Below, in pieces: positions 40,165-53,412 of a DNA stretch of 64,000 nt. The first letter of the stretch is position 1; the number at the start of each line of letters is the position of its first letter. A program made the translations under genes and the position numbers. Under the pieces are notes generated by a model. It searched no databases. It worked only from the letters and a program-made list of their open reading frames with translations, and was not told where the DNA came from. The DNA comes from Rallus limicola (taxonomy: Eukaryota; Chordata; Aves; Gruiformes; Rallidae): the NCBI GenBank assembly GCA_022605955.1, contig JAKCOZ010000018.1:4596001-4660000 (forward strand), given 5' to 3'.

Positions 40165-41195
40165 TAAATACTCTATTTCCTAATGATTTGGAGAGGAGGA
40201 GCAGGAGTGGGTTGTGTTTTCACCTTCACGTAAGTGCTATGAGTGCCCAGAAGGCAATGTTCTGTGGCGATCTATGTCTACAAGCATGCAAATGGTCTCC
40301 TGGTGTGCACGTACACACATACATCTATTGGGAATACACACACAGCCTTGCTGTGAGCACAACCTGCACATGGGAACAGCTGGGAACAGACTGGTAAGGA
40401 GAAATCCAGATTCCCCCCCAAGAGCTTCAGCCAATTCTGGGTCTCTGTTCCAGCACTGTAAACAGGCAGTAACTCCATGGCTTTGTGAGAAAAGGCAAGA
40501 GCCTGTTTACACTTGTAGCAGGCCCCAGAATTTTTCCTCATTCATTTTTTCTAACTACACAACTGTGTGTTTTAAAGTTCAACCTTCCTTGTTTGTTGAT
40601 TTGTTCTACACTTTCTATGTTCAGCAACTAACTCCAACAAGATGAAGTGGAAATAAAACAATCACACTGTGAAATTAATCCCTTTGTTCCAAAGATAGCA
40701 ATCAAAACACATTCAGTTGATGAGGCTATTACTAGGGAGGTGGAATTACCAACTCTTGGAGTCTGTGCCAGGTATAACATTGTACAAAATCATAACAAGT
40801 ATTACAAAGAAATAAAAAAGAAATCACAATGACCATAACACCTGTATAACTCAATTGCTGCTCCAGAGTCCAAGCTGCTGGAATAAACCAGGTTATTCTA
40901 ACCAGTTATCTGAAACTGCAGTAGCAGTGGGAGCACTTTGGCAAGTGCTGTCAGGAGGGCTCTGGCCCTACTTAGCCACATCCTATGCTGATATGAGAGA
41001 GGAAAGGCCATAGCTTGCCTTGATCTCCACACCACTGTTCTACGGGACCAGGAATTTCTAAAACAAGGCTTAAGAGGACCTCTTCTTGCAAATCTGTGGA
41101 ATCACAATGACCTTCCTCTCTGGTGATAATGATAACTGATCCCATTTCCCTCCAACGGAACAAATAATGTAACAGGTTTCTAGATATGACAGGGT

Positions 41196-41242
41196 TAAAA
41201 AGCTGACAAAATACAAATCATATAAAAAGCTGACAAAATACA
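41196..41242. repeat. Two exact 20-bp direct repeats, period 27 bp
   Basis: The sequence TAAAAAGCTGACAAAATACA occurs at 41196-41215 and again, identical, at 41223-41242. The seven bases between the copies (AATCATA) are unrelated. It looks like a small local tandem duplication and does not belong to any repeat family I recognise. Confidence 0.9.
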
Positions 41243-43414
41243 GCCCCCCTTTTTCCCTTACTGTCACTTTATCTGGCTTTCTTTAAGAAACCTTGTAACT
41301 ACAATAATTGGAGTTAGTGTTTCAGCTACATGTTTTGAGTAGCAACTAGACAGAACTCAGATCTTTGAGTAACGCAGTTAGCAAGAGAGCATCATCAGAT
41401 GGTTTTGTTTTCCTTCTCAGAAGATAACAACGAGTTACCTGGCAGAACACACACACAAAACCATAGCTCAGGGACTCATAGGAGCTTTTCAGATACTCAT
41501 GCTCTTAAAGCTTCCTTCTTTGTCTTTTGTTTTACCATTTCAGCCACCAGCCACTCATCCACATGTACACACGTATCCCATGTAACACCCTATGAAAATC
41601 CCAAGCATTCACGCTCTGGGAGAGCATTGCACCGCCTTTGCTGCAGTTGAGAGCATGCATCTGATTGTCCTTTCCTACTACTCACACCAAAATAACCTCA
41701 ACATGTACTGCTTAACCCGCTCACATTACACTTCTCCACCCTTGCACACTGATATAAGTGTGGACATGTGGCTAAAAGGCCCATACCTCCCCTCCAAAGG
41801 ACTGCAAGGATCTGAGGATGTCCCGGCTGAAGAAAGAGACTGAGAAGACAACAAAAAGCATTCAGAAGATGGACTGCAGTACCTGTTACAGCAAGAAACC
41901 TGTGGCCAGCTTAAGCCTAAGTAAGTTTTGAAAGGTGTTATAATACAAGAGCAATTGAGTATGATTAAGACCTCAAGCCGAAGGCTCCACCTCCATTTTG
42001 AGACAACAGTTCTGACAGAGCTATGAAGAGGTTACTGCTTACAGGTTGCAAAATATATCAGAGATTAATTCCTAAATGTTCCTGTGCGAGCCACAAGTTT
42101 AAAAATAAATAAAATTTAAAAAAAAAGTGAAGGGAAGAACAGTAGCAGCGATGAGAATGAAAATACCCTGCAGGAGCTGGTTTTAGCTGGGTACGATTTC
42201 AGCTGGACAGCTTCTGCTGTTTTCTTCCAGCGGGTTTTTTTGGGTGATAATCAATATCTGGCTTCATCACTTCTAGAATTTTGCCTTACATACAGTAGCA
42301 TCCTTAGGGAAGGGATATAAATAGCTTTTTGACTCAACAATATTTCGTTAACTGTATATATTTAGAAATTCCTTTTATTTCTGTGCTTAGGAGAGACTTG
42401 AAAAAGATGCAAACGATGTTTAGAGCCATGTGATTAAAAAAAAAGACAACGCAGCAGCTGTACCATCGCTCTAGCACGAAGAAAACAGCATCTGTAAGGA
42501 AAAAAGCTGTGTTCACACATGTGTGCACACATGCTCACACACAGTTTCACATCTCAGCAAAGTAGTTCATTTGGCAGCTTTGTAAGTTCAGTAAAAACAT
42601 GTGTAAAGAGGGTGATATTCCCCTCCATGACAGCCTCGTGTCTAAAATTGTAGTAATGATTCAAAACTAACCTTTTTGGCCTTTCTCTCTCAAACTGGCC
42701 AGACTAAAGAGGAGAGTATCATGGTGGGGGACCTGCAAAGGTGCATGCACAGCCCTGGAAGCCACCACATGCAACGAACCTAACATCTTCCACCTTGTAG
42801 TAACTTTATGGTTCGCTTAGTCCAGACTGAAATCAAATAAGCAGCCCGCAGGTGAAAGACTGACAATTTTGTTCCTGTTCCTTTAAATCAGATTAGGTAT
42901 TAAAAGGCCCAGAAAGCAAGAGCGCCCTGTTTCTTTTTCCTTTGTTTGCTTGTGTCTGTAAGGATTGCAAGCATAATACTATTTTTATTGCAAGTTCTGA
43001 TAAAGGTACTTGAAAGAAAAGAAGCATCTTTCATTAGCTAAAAATCTTTGCCTTTTTCAGTGTAGTCAAACAAATGCAATGACATTCCCTACCCCAATAT
43101 CAATAATACATGTTCAAAGTAAACATGGAATTGTATATTCAGATTTCTTAGGTATAAACCCATTTTTTTAGCATCCTGTCTTAGAATTGATCTTTAGAGG
43201 TATGAATGAGTGTGAATTTTTTCTCAACCTGCCCTAGTACATAGCTTACCCTTCCATAAACATACCAAGGAAATGTAATAGTAATCCAGTCAGTTGCATC
43301 ATTGTCCCCTTCAAACTTGAAAAAAAGCATCACAAAGAAGAGTAGCTAAGCCAGGAATCCACATACATAGGAAGTAATTTGGTTTACTGTGGGGTTTTTC
43401 CTTTGGTAAGGATT

Positions 43415-43436
43415 ATTAATTTATTTATTTATTTAC
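43415..43436. repeat. (TTTA)n microsatellite
   Basis: About five TTTA units in an AT-rich flank. No further structure was seen. Confidence 0.8.
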
Positions 43437-45874
43437 TAGAGATAAATTCACAAATTAATTTAGTCACGGCATTATCACCACTATGGATTAATGACTCAAG
43501 TTTCAATTTCTAGAATAGCTCCAGAGACCAAATCTAAATGACCGGATTAGTCAAAGGAGAAATCTGCACACGTATGGATTTTTAATAGCTTTTATACCTA
43601 GATGGCCCCTGGCTCCTGGAGAGACTATGATAAGTTTTGGCATCTGTGTGCTGCACCACACTCACTGCTGGGCCACAAGTGACCATGCAGCAGTTCCGCA
43701 CTGCAAGACAGATATACCTGAGAGTGGCCTCAGGTCACGAGGCAGCACAGAGAGGCATGAGAAGGCAATGCAGAAATGCCTACATTTCACCCTGGTTCTG
43801 TGCCTTCCCCTTTCCTTCTTTTGCCTTCTCTTTGACTGCAAGCAGTACACATTACAAGACAGCTGCCCACAGGAGAGACCAAAGAGCAGTGTGGCACAAC
43901 AGAACGCAGAATTAGGGTTCACGGAGATGACAAGCTCAGTAGCTTTCACTGCAGACACTCAGCATCTCCCACAGCTGTGGGAGTAAATTTACAGTGAGAA
44001 AAGGATGCTGTAGTACAACACTCCCTACTCTGCTCTTTCTTCCATATGCTGAAGTTAGAGAACAAAAACACACCAAAGTGCCAAACTCCACAGCCTTTGC
44101 TTTCTCCTACTTACTGTATTTTTCTCAGCTTCTTACTTCTAAGTTTTTAATAAAGATGATTTCACTAGTCCTCTGTATTTTAATTGAATGACCTGTAGAG
44201 AAGTCACGGGGCAGCAAAAGGGACAAAGCACTCGAGAGTCACCAAGTGATTTACTGAAATTGTTTTAGACGTTTATCTTTCAGGGTCTTTTCAAAAAAGA
44301 AATGAGCCTTCCACAACCTTTATTGAAACCTAACTCAACGTGGGAGATGTTTACTAGCTACTTCTGTGATAATCATGGTATGAATGTGCACAGCAAATTA
44401 GCTAACAGAAGAAAATCTTTCATGAGAGCCTTAAGAAAACATTCGATTACACTGTCAAATATACCTGGCTAGGTAATTACGCTGTTGTGAGGTAAATGCT
44501 TTAGCACTTAGAGACACAATATCAACTGCTAACAGTGCACACAGTCCCCTTCAGTACATCAAGGCTTTTTTCTGGGTATGAAATACTAGGCGGAACTGGA
44601 TTGCCCAAGGAATTATTGTGTCTGTGACAAGATGTAACTAAAACTGATTGAGAGTTTCCTCATGCTGGGACGGCGTTCTCTGAAGAAGCTGCAAGGCTAG
44701 TCTGAGGTGAGCAATGGATAAGCTACATATCCGTTCTCCTATGTATTTATTTCAACTGCTAAGCTCCCCAATCTGCATTTTCATGAGTTTTCAGTAAAAT
44801 GATGGAATCCAAATGGAAATAATCTATCTGGCCAACAAGGGTGAACCAACCGGCTAATTGTATAATTTGGTGGAATACAAATGAACAGGAAATGGCTTTG
44901 AGCTACAACACAATTCAAAATGCAGCAGAGAAGGCAGGGGTAAAAAATAGTTGCAGCCGATCATTTACTGCAGTGATGTCGAGGTGGGAAGAAGTACAGC
45001 AGTAAGCACCACACTAATTCCCCTGAATACCTCCTTGCAGGTTAGCTTCCCTGTATTATTTTGCCAACAAATCACAACAGTGTTAATAATATTGTGGAAA
45101 AAAAAAGTAATAAAGTTAAATAATATTCTTTTAACAATGGTAAAGAGTGATATTCCCATTTTAAACAATCACGTTCTCTTACTTGGATCTATTTTGCAAT
45201 AATTGTTTTTTTCTCCTGTAAAATGATTTTCAGCTGTAAAAAAAAAAAAAAATTAAGCAGATTCATGTAGTCTGAAAAGGTCAAAGAGACCTGAATCTGA
45301 ATGCTCTTATTTTTTATACTGTTGACCTACAGGGTTAAGATAAAAGTCAGTCTCCATGATGATATTCATAGATGACTTTTTAAAGGTAACTTTGTTCACA
45401 GTCACAGAAAGATACAGTAGTTTGAATACAAACTCCAGGAGTGAAGAATGAGGACAAATACCTCCCTAAGGAAAGTGGGCTTAATCCAAGGTCCATTGAA
45501 TTAATTAGCATCAACATTAGCTGTGCCTAAGGGGCTACAGCCTCTCCTTCCCCCCTACCCCGCCTTTTTTTCTTTTTTTTTCTGGTTGGCCAAGCTGCAT
45601 ATCACAGTATCTAGGCTGGCATCCAAAACTACACTTCAATCATCTCTGTTAGTTAATCCATTTATGTATCTAACACTTAAAAAGAAACAAAGGCATTTCT
45701 AATGCTGATGTATTCTTCTCACATTTGATCCCACTTCCTTCAATTCAACTATTACTACTTTTAAGTCAAAATAAAATACTCCTTTGCAGCAATCTTAAGC
45801 AGGGAGATACCTGCATATTATTTTTACTATTAGAATAAATTTTGTACTTTCAACAACTTAAATGTAACAAACTT

Positions 45875-45908
45875 AATCTATGCTTGAATCTATGCTTAAT
45901 CTATGTTT
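45875..45908. repeat. Short tandem repeat of an 11-12 base unit
   Basis: The unit AATCTATGCTT(G) is present twice and is followed by a third, partial AATCTATG. It is a small local duplication. Confidence 0.7.
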
Positions 45909-47510
45909 TGCAGTAGCAACTTCAAAAGTGTTTAAATGATAAAGATGTGAAATAGAAGCTGCTCATATAACATGACAACTAATGAATAACTCACTTGTAA
46001 TTGGGGAAAACACCAACAACTGACCCTGCAAGATACCTTGCAATGGAGCACAGGTCAGCGAGCAGTGCCACAGCATTACAGCTGCCACTATCACATTCTG
46101 TAACACCTTTCTGTATGATTGCTTTCTGTCTGTGCTACATGAAAGCTGGCATTAAGATGCTTTAGCTTCATATAACTGCAGAAGACACTGTCATTAAAAA
46201 TCAAGTGTGAAGACAAAACTATTATGTATCAAAGCATCTCCCCATCTGTCTGGTAACATTAGCCCACTCTGTGTGATGGGCCTAAAGAGCTGTGCTCCTC
46301 CTTTGTCAGCTTGATTTCTGTTCTGCAAGGACAGAACCATAAATCCAAGAACAGCTATCCGAAACTGTAAGACTTTATTGGACAACACCAGCACTTAGAG
46401 TCTACTGAGGAACATACAGGGTATCCTTGTATCATGAAGTTTGACTATAACATTCGTAAGGCACAGCCCTTTTATGCAAAACGTGGCTGGAAGTTTTCCA
46501 AATCATCTTCTAGCACAGAGAATTTTACCATTCTTGGAAACATACAGAATGGTAATGTCTGAAATAAAATGCCAAACCTTAACAAGATCAAATTAAATAT
46601 AAAACAAATTAGCAGTCATTCAGCTACATTTAAATATACCTATGCCTCGTGGTTCAGTAGCAGAGCAGCATTGCAAAATTCTGCTCACTGAAGACAAAAA
46701 ATGGATGGTTTAAAGGATTAAATAATGGTAACTTTTTCATTGCTTAGTAATACCTCAATGAACTCATCACTTATCATCCTAGATGAAATCCAGTGAATTT
46801 CATCAATTTTTAAGATCAACTGTTTCAAAACCAGACCTTTATTTGACATGAAGCAATATATAGATTTTCAATTTCTATCACGTGTAGTTTGCAGTGATTA
46901 GAAAAAGGTAATGAATTAGAAGACATTTATGTGGTTATGTAAGGACATAGATCGTTAGTGATTACTAGAATCTAGCCATATCCTTCTTTAAACCTGACAG
47001 TCTCTTGTCTTCAAGAAGCCTACTAAAATTGACAAGCCAGAGAACATGCAGGAACACCAACACTGTGTTCATCCGTTCCAAAATTTGCCATTATTTTGTA
47101 CTGCACAAAATGGTATGAACTATAGGCTCTGGGGCTCTGCTGTAGGACAAACATTTCTACATTCAGTAACTAAACTATAACACTATTATTGAGGCTATCA
47201 GTTAAACCAACAAGTATTGTACAGAAAAGACACTTTTTGTTCTACTTCCCTAATTGTATTGGTCAAATTTGCTCACCTGTGCCTCCTACGTGGTCATTCA
47301 CTACCCAGTTTGCAAACCAAGGTTTAATTTCTACCAATAATTATATTAATTTAGAAGCCCTCCCCTAATCTGATCACTGAGCGTCACTTTTTTGACTACA
47401 CTAACCAAGAGGTTGAAGAACCTGCTAAGAGCTGCTGGTTTTGCTACAGCAATTTTTACCTTTCTACAGCATACATTCATTTAATCCCCTACAGGGCAAG
47501 TATAATCCAC

Positions 47511-47590
47511 CTTCTAAAGGAAGAAACTGAAACTGAATAAATTACATCTTTTGGTCCACACCAAATCTTGATGGCAGAACTCGGACTGAT
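47511..47590 (-). repeat. Possible ancient MIR/CORE-SINE remnant
   Basis: GGAAGAAACTGAAACTGAATAAATTACAT-type sequence followed by GATGGCAGAACTCGGACTGA keeps the order of an antisense MIR (GAAACTGAGGC, then TTAAGTNACTT, then TGGCAGAGC). It is eroded and tentative. Confidence 0.3.
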
Positions 47591-48009
47591 ATTTTTTACT
47601 CTCTGTGCATTAACTGCAGATACTTAGCTGTCTTATCTTTAATTTTGGGAGGAAAATTGGATTGTTCCAGTAATAATGCAGTCCACATCTGAATTTTTAT
47701 GTTTTACTTACTGCTAATATTTAACATGTCAAACGTTTTATGCAACTGCAAGAATAAAAATAATTTGTTGGCTATGCTGTTCTACAGCCTATGACATCCT
47801 TGAAATTCCTGTATCATCTTGACTAGTTATAACAGAGACACAACATCTGGGGACACAAGACATGAAATTCTGAACTCTCAGTGCTAGACTGCCCGTTGGA
47901 AAACTTCAAAGATAATAATTCTTCAACAAGAGGAAGGTGACCATGAAGTACTACACTTTGTATAAGCAGGACCTGCTAACTGGTGTCTTAAAGACATCAC
48001 ATGCATCTT

Positions 48010-48497
48010 TCTCATGGCTTTGAAAAAGGCTGCTTACATAGGGAGTGCTTTTCTTGGTGGAGTCAAATATTCTCACTCAACTGTCTCTTGGAGGAAAAGT
48101 GAATAAGGAGCACCTTGAAGTGATTGATGACAATGTTCAGCGCATTTGTGGGACAGCTCATTAGATACTATAAAAAGGGCCCCTCACAATGTACATTAAA
48201 GAATCCGAGGGGAGCACATTCTTGATAAGTTTTAGATCCCAACTCAAAGGCACCACGCCAGCTTTCTAACAATGGGGTGAGGCCAATGTGGAACACTTCA
48301 GAAGGATTTACGCGAATAAGGTGTTCAAGCACATATCATGGATGATCAATGAGGAAGAAGAGAGAAACTTCTCTACTGATGTTATAGACCAGATAGAGGA
48401 GACTGCACAATATGATAAAAATAAAATCAACCTTCTAAGTCAGAAGATGATAACTTCTGTAACAGTCACCCCTGCTATCACTGCTTCTTTTTCATGA
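48010..48497 (+). pseudogene. Degenerate coding-like segment of unknown origin
   Basis: One frame from about 48041 to the TGA at 48495-48497 holds three long open runs (about 47, 34 and 75 codons) separated by only three stops (TAG, TAA and TAA, near 48161-48172 and 48268). An additional open run in another frame lies just upstream from about 47970. The last run is strongly protein-like and acidic (for example INEEEERNFSTDVIDQIEE) and contains an unusually low number of stops for this AT-rich DNA. This is what a decayed processed gene copy or another integrated coding fragment would look like. There is no poly(A) tail and I do not recognise the family. A chance pattern cannot be excluded. Confidence 0.3.
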
Positions 48498-49768
48498 TTT
48501 TTCTTTTGATACACAATAATCTTCTATACCATCTGAAAAATAAGTCTGGGCCTGGTTACTAGATCTAGCTTAACAAATGACCCAATTTCTCCAACTGTCA
48601 TTTCCAGTGACAAATCATATTTATTCATAATTTTCATTAGTAGCTCACAAGAAGAACTCAGTTACTCTTAAGGTTTTTATTCATATCACCATTTACTTGT
48701 ACATACATACTTGGAAGGGGAAGGAAAATTAACTAGTCATTTTGGTTGTACTTTTTTTTAGCACTTCCACATGAAAAATCAGAAAAATAAAAAGCTGAAT
48801 GACATACAGTGTGCAGTGTGAGAAGATATTAAACAGTATCAAGACAATTTCTGAAATATAAATAGACATTTTTCATGATGAGGTTGCTGTTCATAACTAA
48901 ACTTGAAGATGCTGACACTAAGCCTTACCTAACTCATTTCCATTTACATATTTTAGTGAAATGAGAAAGGCACCAGGAAGACTAATCGTGCAGCACTCCC
49001 CCTCTGCAGCATCGTTTTCTGTCTAAACACAGAAGACACTTCCACCTCTAAAGCCTACTATGCCAAACTAATTGTTACAACTTCTATTTCTTCCAAGATA
49101 TTTACATTTCCATCAGCACTCATTTCTCTGTCAAGAACAGTAAAATGTCATACCTGGAGATAGTTCAGTGGAGCTGAAGTAAAGCAGGCCTGCAAGCTCT
49201 ACAAATCAATCTCATGTGTAAGTTGCTCCATGCTTTTAAGAAACCTTTTCCCCAGAATTAATTTCTCCCCAGCCTGATAGTCCTGACAATTCTGAAGTAT
49301 CTGTTACCTCCTCTATGTAAAAATCTATCAAAACCAACTAAGAATTACATGTTGTACACTTTTTAATCCCTTTCTGATTTGGTGATGCCAAGAGTAAGTG
49401 CTTTTAAGAGAACTGAAATACAGGGGTTTAAGTCTGCTGGGTGCATTAGGAACAGACAACAGGGCTGGGTGTTACACCTCAGCAGTCGTGATCAGTATGA
49501 CTCATTTCATTGCACCCAAATGCAGTTGCTTACAAAGTGCAAGCATATCTGATCTAGAATTTTTCTGTGACTATCACAAATGAACAGCTTAAGCTTCAAA
49601 GTCAGAGGTTACAGACAGATGAAAGTTTACTGGGTGACTAATCCACTCACTAAAATTTAGGACTAGTGAGGTTCACAAATAAACTTATTTCAGGGTTGTT
49701 ATGTCCTTATAAAATGGGGTTTAACAATGTCACTGCTAGTGTCATGTGTTAAGGACAGAAACTTCAGT

Positions 49769-49827
49769 ATCACAGAATTGTAGGGGTTGGAAGGGACCTC
49801 GAGAGATCATCAGGTCCAACCCCCGAT
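49769..49827 (-). mobile_element. CR1 LINE 3' tail fragment (antisense)
   Basis: ATCACAGAATTGTAGGGGTT, then GGAAGGGACCTC, GAGATCATCAGGTCCAACCCCC is the reverse complement of a typical CR1 3' end. Only about 59 bases are recognisable, so it is a severely 5'-truncated copy inserted in the minus orientation. CR1 is the dominant non-LTR retrotransposon of birds and normally leaves such short 3' stubs. Confidence 0.85.
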
Positions 49828-52800
49828 TGTAGTGTCATTGCTTTAGGATTTTGTACCAAACTTGAACTGACCCAAACAAGTATGATTTAACACAGAAAAG
49901 GTACACACCACTTTATGAAAATAAGCTTCATTACATTATTTTATCAACCCCAAATCTCTAGATTTGCTAGTTATGCTGTTTCAAGGGGTTCATTACATTT
50001 TCAGTGCAGACGGTAGCAGAATATGATTCAAAGATTTTGTCCTCCCTCCCCACTACTGCCCCCTTTCAAGGCAGAGTCAATCGAGGATACTTCTAACACT
50101 GCAAGATCAAAGTGACTTTTAACATTAGAAAAGAGCACAGCGATCACTATCAGTATAACTTAATGGTGGCATCTGAAAAAGGGTCTTGCAAAACTTATTT
50201 TATCCATCTGCAGTTTACTTAACATTGCACAATAATAAATTTACAGAAAGCTGATAATCATCATAACTGATTTTTGGTGACAGGGAAGAGAAAAATATGC
50301 TTTCCCGTTATACAGAATCATGTTAAGTTATTGCTGCCATATACTACACTGATTACAACTATTATACACCCTTTTGTTGACTTGTGAAATATTCTATTCC
50401 AAGCACTTTTATGTAGATTGTATATATTTGTTTACAAAATATAGTGAAACTAAATCCAAGTTGGATGTTTCTATGCCTCGGGATAACAACAACCTGCTTT
50501 GCACTTACATGCAGAAATGCACAGTCACAACATCAACAGGCCCACTGAATTAATTTAGACCAAACACAATGTTAAAAGAAATAACAATATCCAGGGCTGT
50601 AAGCCCTTTTCCCACAGCATTTCCTTACTACAAGGTGAAAAAAAAGCTGCAAAGTCTTGAAAAAGGTTTATGAAAAAGTTAGAAATAAACTATATATTCT
50701 CCAAGTCCTCTGATTTAGTTCCACAGTGCTTTTATGTATTAAAAATACCCAAACCAACCCAAACCAAAAACCAAACCTACAGTACAATGCAGTGACTGTA
50801 CTGACAATGCAAACCTAAACAGATTTATAAATCTAAAAAACCTTCTGACACCCCTTACTCAGTTGCTCATTTAAGACATAGTAAAACAAACCTACAAAAC
50901 CTGTTCCCCGTGTTCCTGCTTGCCCTCCGAGTGCTGGTCTGTGTGAAAGCAGGAGATCACACGTTTAACTGACCATACCCAGTCATCCTTGACAGAACAC
51001 TGAACAAGTATATTAATACTAATTAATCACTGTCACAAGCTGACCATGTGTCAGGACATCCTATTTAAGGTCAGAAAATGGACTCAGTAATTCAATGCCA
51101 TAAATGTTAGAGAAGACATGAAAAGCGTGATTTTTCATTTGAAGAGGTGGTACATTAGCAGGTGCTTCTATTTCAGAACTTTGCTGTAAAGTCTTTCTAT
51201 TTACTGACCGATTTTAAACAACTGCTGCTAGTAAATGGTAATCCTTTGTAGCAATGGCAGATCTGTAAATTATTTTTATCAATGTACAGGGCAGTGGTTG
51301 ACTTCTTTCTCTGGCTTTTTCATCTCTTTTGCTTAAGCTTTCTGATTAACCATTGCTGTGGTGTAAATAATGAACAGCAAACCAAAATTGCTCTAAACCA
51401 TGACTCAATTTTTGAGCAAAATATCAATATCAGCAACTAGCTAGGATCATATAAAGCAGAGAATTATCACAGACTTCAGAAGTCAGATGATGACTGAACA
51501 TAACTTCCTGACCTAAGGCCTAACCAAGCATCACAGATAGTTCCAATGCCTCTGAATCAACAGGATCTGGTCAGTTAAAGAAAAAAAAAAATCTATGTCA
51601 ATGGATTTCATGGCTTTATATGGCTTGGCAAATCATGTGTTTCAGATAATGTAATATTAACTTCCTCTGCTTTGAGAGCATGCAATAGCAGAGAAAAACT
51701 GACTCTGAAAACCAAAGTCATGGATGCATCTGGAAGAAACTTAAATATTATAAGCATATATAAGAGCCACATAGGAGTCTCTATATGAAGTTGGATCTGA
51801 GTGCTACAGCAGAATCCTGAAATAAGTTTTTTCTGGGTTTATTGCCAGTGAAATTGGTATGGGTTTGGTTAGCTCTTCCAAAACCACAGTTTGCTTCTGT
51901 ATCTCAGGTGTACCTGCAACAGTTTGGATATGAACTAGACTCCTTTAGAAGCTCAAAACTTATAAATCAGGTTCTTTAAAGCTGTTAGGTTGTTCCTGCT
52001 TCTGAATCATGAGAAAACAGAACACTCTGTGTTTTCACCTGTGTAACTGTTCAAAAGCTCCATTTGTCCCTTCTACACCACAGTTACCTGTTCCTCAAAT
52101 TCCCAGTGTTTCATGAAAGACAAATTTTGGCCTTGAAGTTATACAAGAATATATAACTGCATCCACTTCCATTTATACTCATCTGTCTACCAGTCTACAT
52201 CAGCTGAGTCAACTCCAACACCCAGCTCAGTCTTATGAAATACTGGGAGAATATCAGTCCTATCTCTACATTTCCTCTGACTTCTGAGAAGCAAATGCAG
52301 TACGCAGTACTTAGAGCATAAGGAGTCAGAAAAAAAAGACCAGATAAAGAGAAAAATGAAAAAGCTTCACGTGAAAACCCTATATATATATGCAATAGGT
52401 CAGCTGTCAAAAAGATAATTTCTTGTATTATGAAAACATATTAAGACCATTTCAGCTGAAGAATACACATACATCCATTTCACGAGGACTTGCTTCAGTG
52501 TTCCTAACGTATTCAGGAGTGATGAAGTGCCTTCTGTAGTTCTCCAAGTATTTTGTCAGGAAAAATGACTGAGAACTTGACTATGTATAATTTGGTCTTG
52601 AAAGTTGTCTCATCTATAGGATACTTCCTTGGAAAATGCATGAACTAAGTTCCAATGCTAGATGGGAACAAATGTTCTCATTTTCCTTATATTTACACAC
52701 ATATGGCAGTTTTTCAAAGGTAAAATTATAAGCTACTAATACATTGTCAAAGTTCAAAGAATTTATGTTTAGAACCAATATTTCTAATATAGTTACAACT

Positions 52801-53412
52801 GCTGTACTGAAAATAATTAAGTAGACAATGGACCATTTCTCATCCATTTAGCAGTGCTGTACAAGTATTGGGAATGGTATTTCACAGCCTGAGCACTCAT
52901 ATTTTCTGGTGGTTTCTGAATGAACATCAATATTTCAATGGAAACACTGCTCATCAAGCATGGATGCTTGTTAAGAAAGCACACCAAAAAAACAAGTATC
53001 CTTCTCATCTTAAATGTAAAGCAGAGCTATTGCATTGTGTCAAAACACAAAGCTGGTTTTCTATGAAGTTTATAAATTTTAGTTGTCAATAGTATCCAGA
53101 AACCCACAGAACTCTATTTAGATTATTGTTGCAATCAAGCAATCTTTATTTGTTCCAACACGTAAGACTAGACTTTTGCACAACATTTCTGCAGTCTTGG
53201 TATAATTCTCCATGTGTTTGGATTACTTAACAAAGAAAACATACCAAGAAATTTGTTCTTAGAACAATTTCCAATAATATGTTCTCTTCCTATGTTGCAA
53301 GAACAGTCCCTGTATCTTCTGCATAACACAGAGAAAGCCTTAAAGCAGTTCTTGATTGATCCATGCAAAAATAATTTCTCCGAAGATCCCAGGAAGCATA
53401 AACCCATCTTTA
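49828..53412. other. AT-rich unique sequence between two CR1 copies
   Basis: No gene or repeat was recognised except a short (TA)5 tract at 52381-52391. A C/A-rich low-complexity patch (repeated CCAAACC and CCCAAACC words) lies at about 50746-50780. The open frames here are short and of low-complexity composition. Confidence 0.6.

Larger units (their letters stand above)
28971..49768. other. AT-rich unique sequence, no confirmed gene
   Basis: No recognised gene or RNA gene. Contents are simple repeats, a G-rich tract at 39524-39557, a direct repeat at 41196-41242, weak ancient SINE-like patches and a degenerate coding-like stretch at about 48010-48497. Several open segments in 34386-36162 and one at 29965-30066 are treated separately. 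The longest open frame, on the minus strand at 39386-39865, overlaps purine-rich low-complexity DNA and looks like a composition artefact. Confidence 0.5.

Noticed and set aside
40214..40645. 143-codon plus-strand frame
   Set aside because: Composition is cysteine- and histidine-rich by chance around CA/TG simple repeats, overlapping minus frames are equally open, and there is no recognisable domain.
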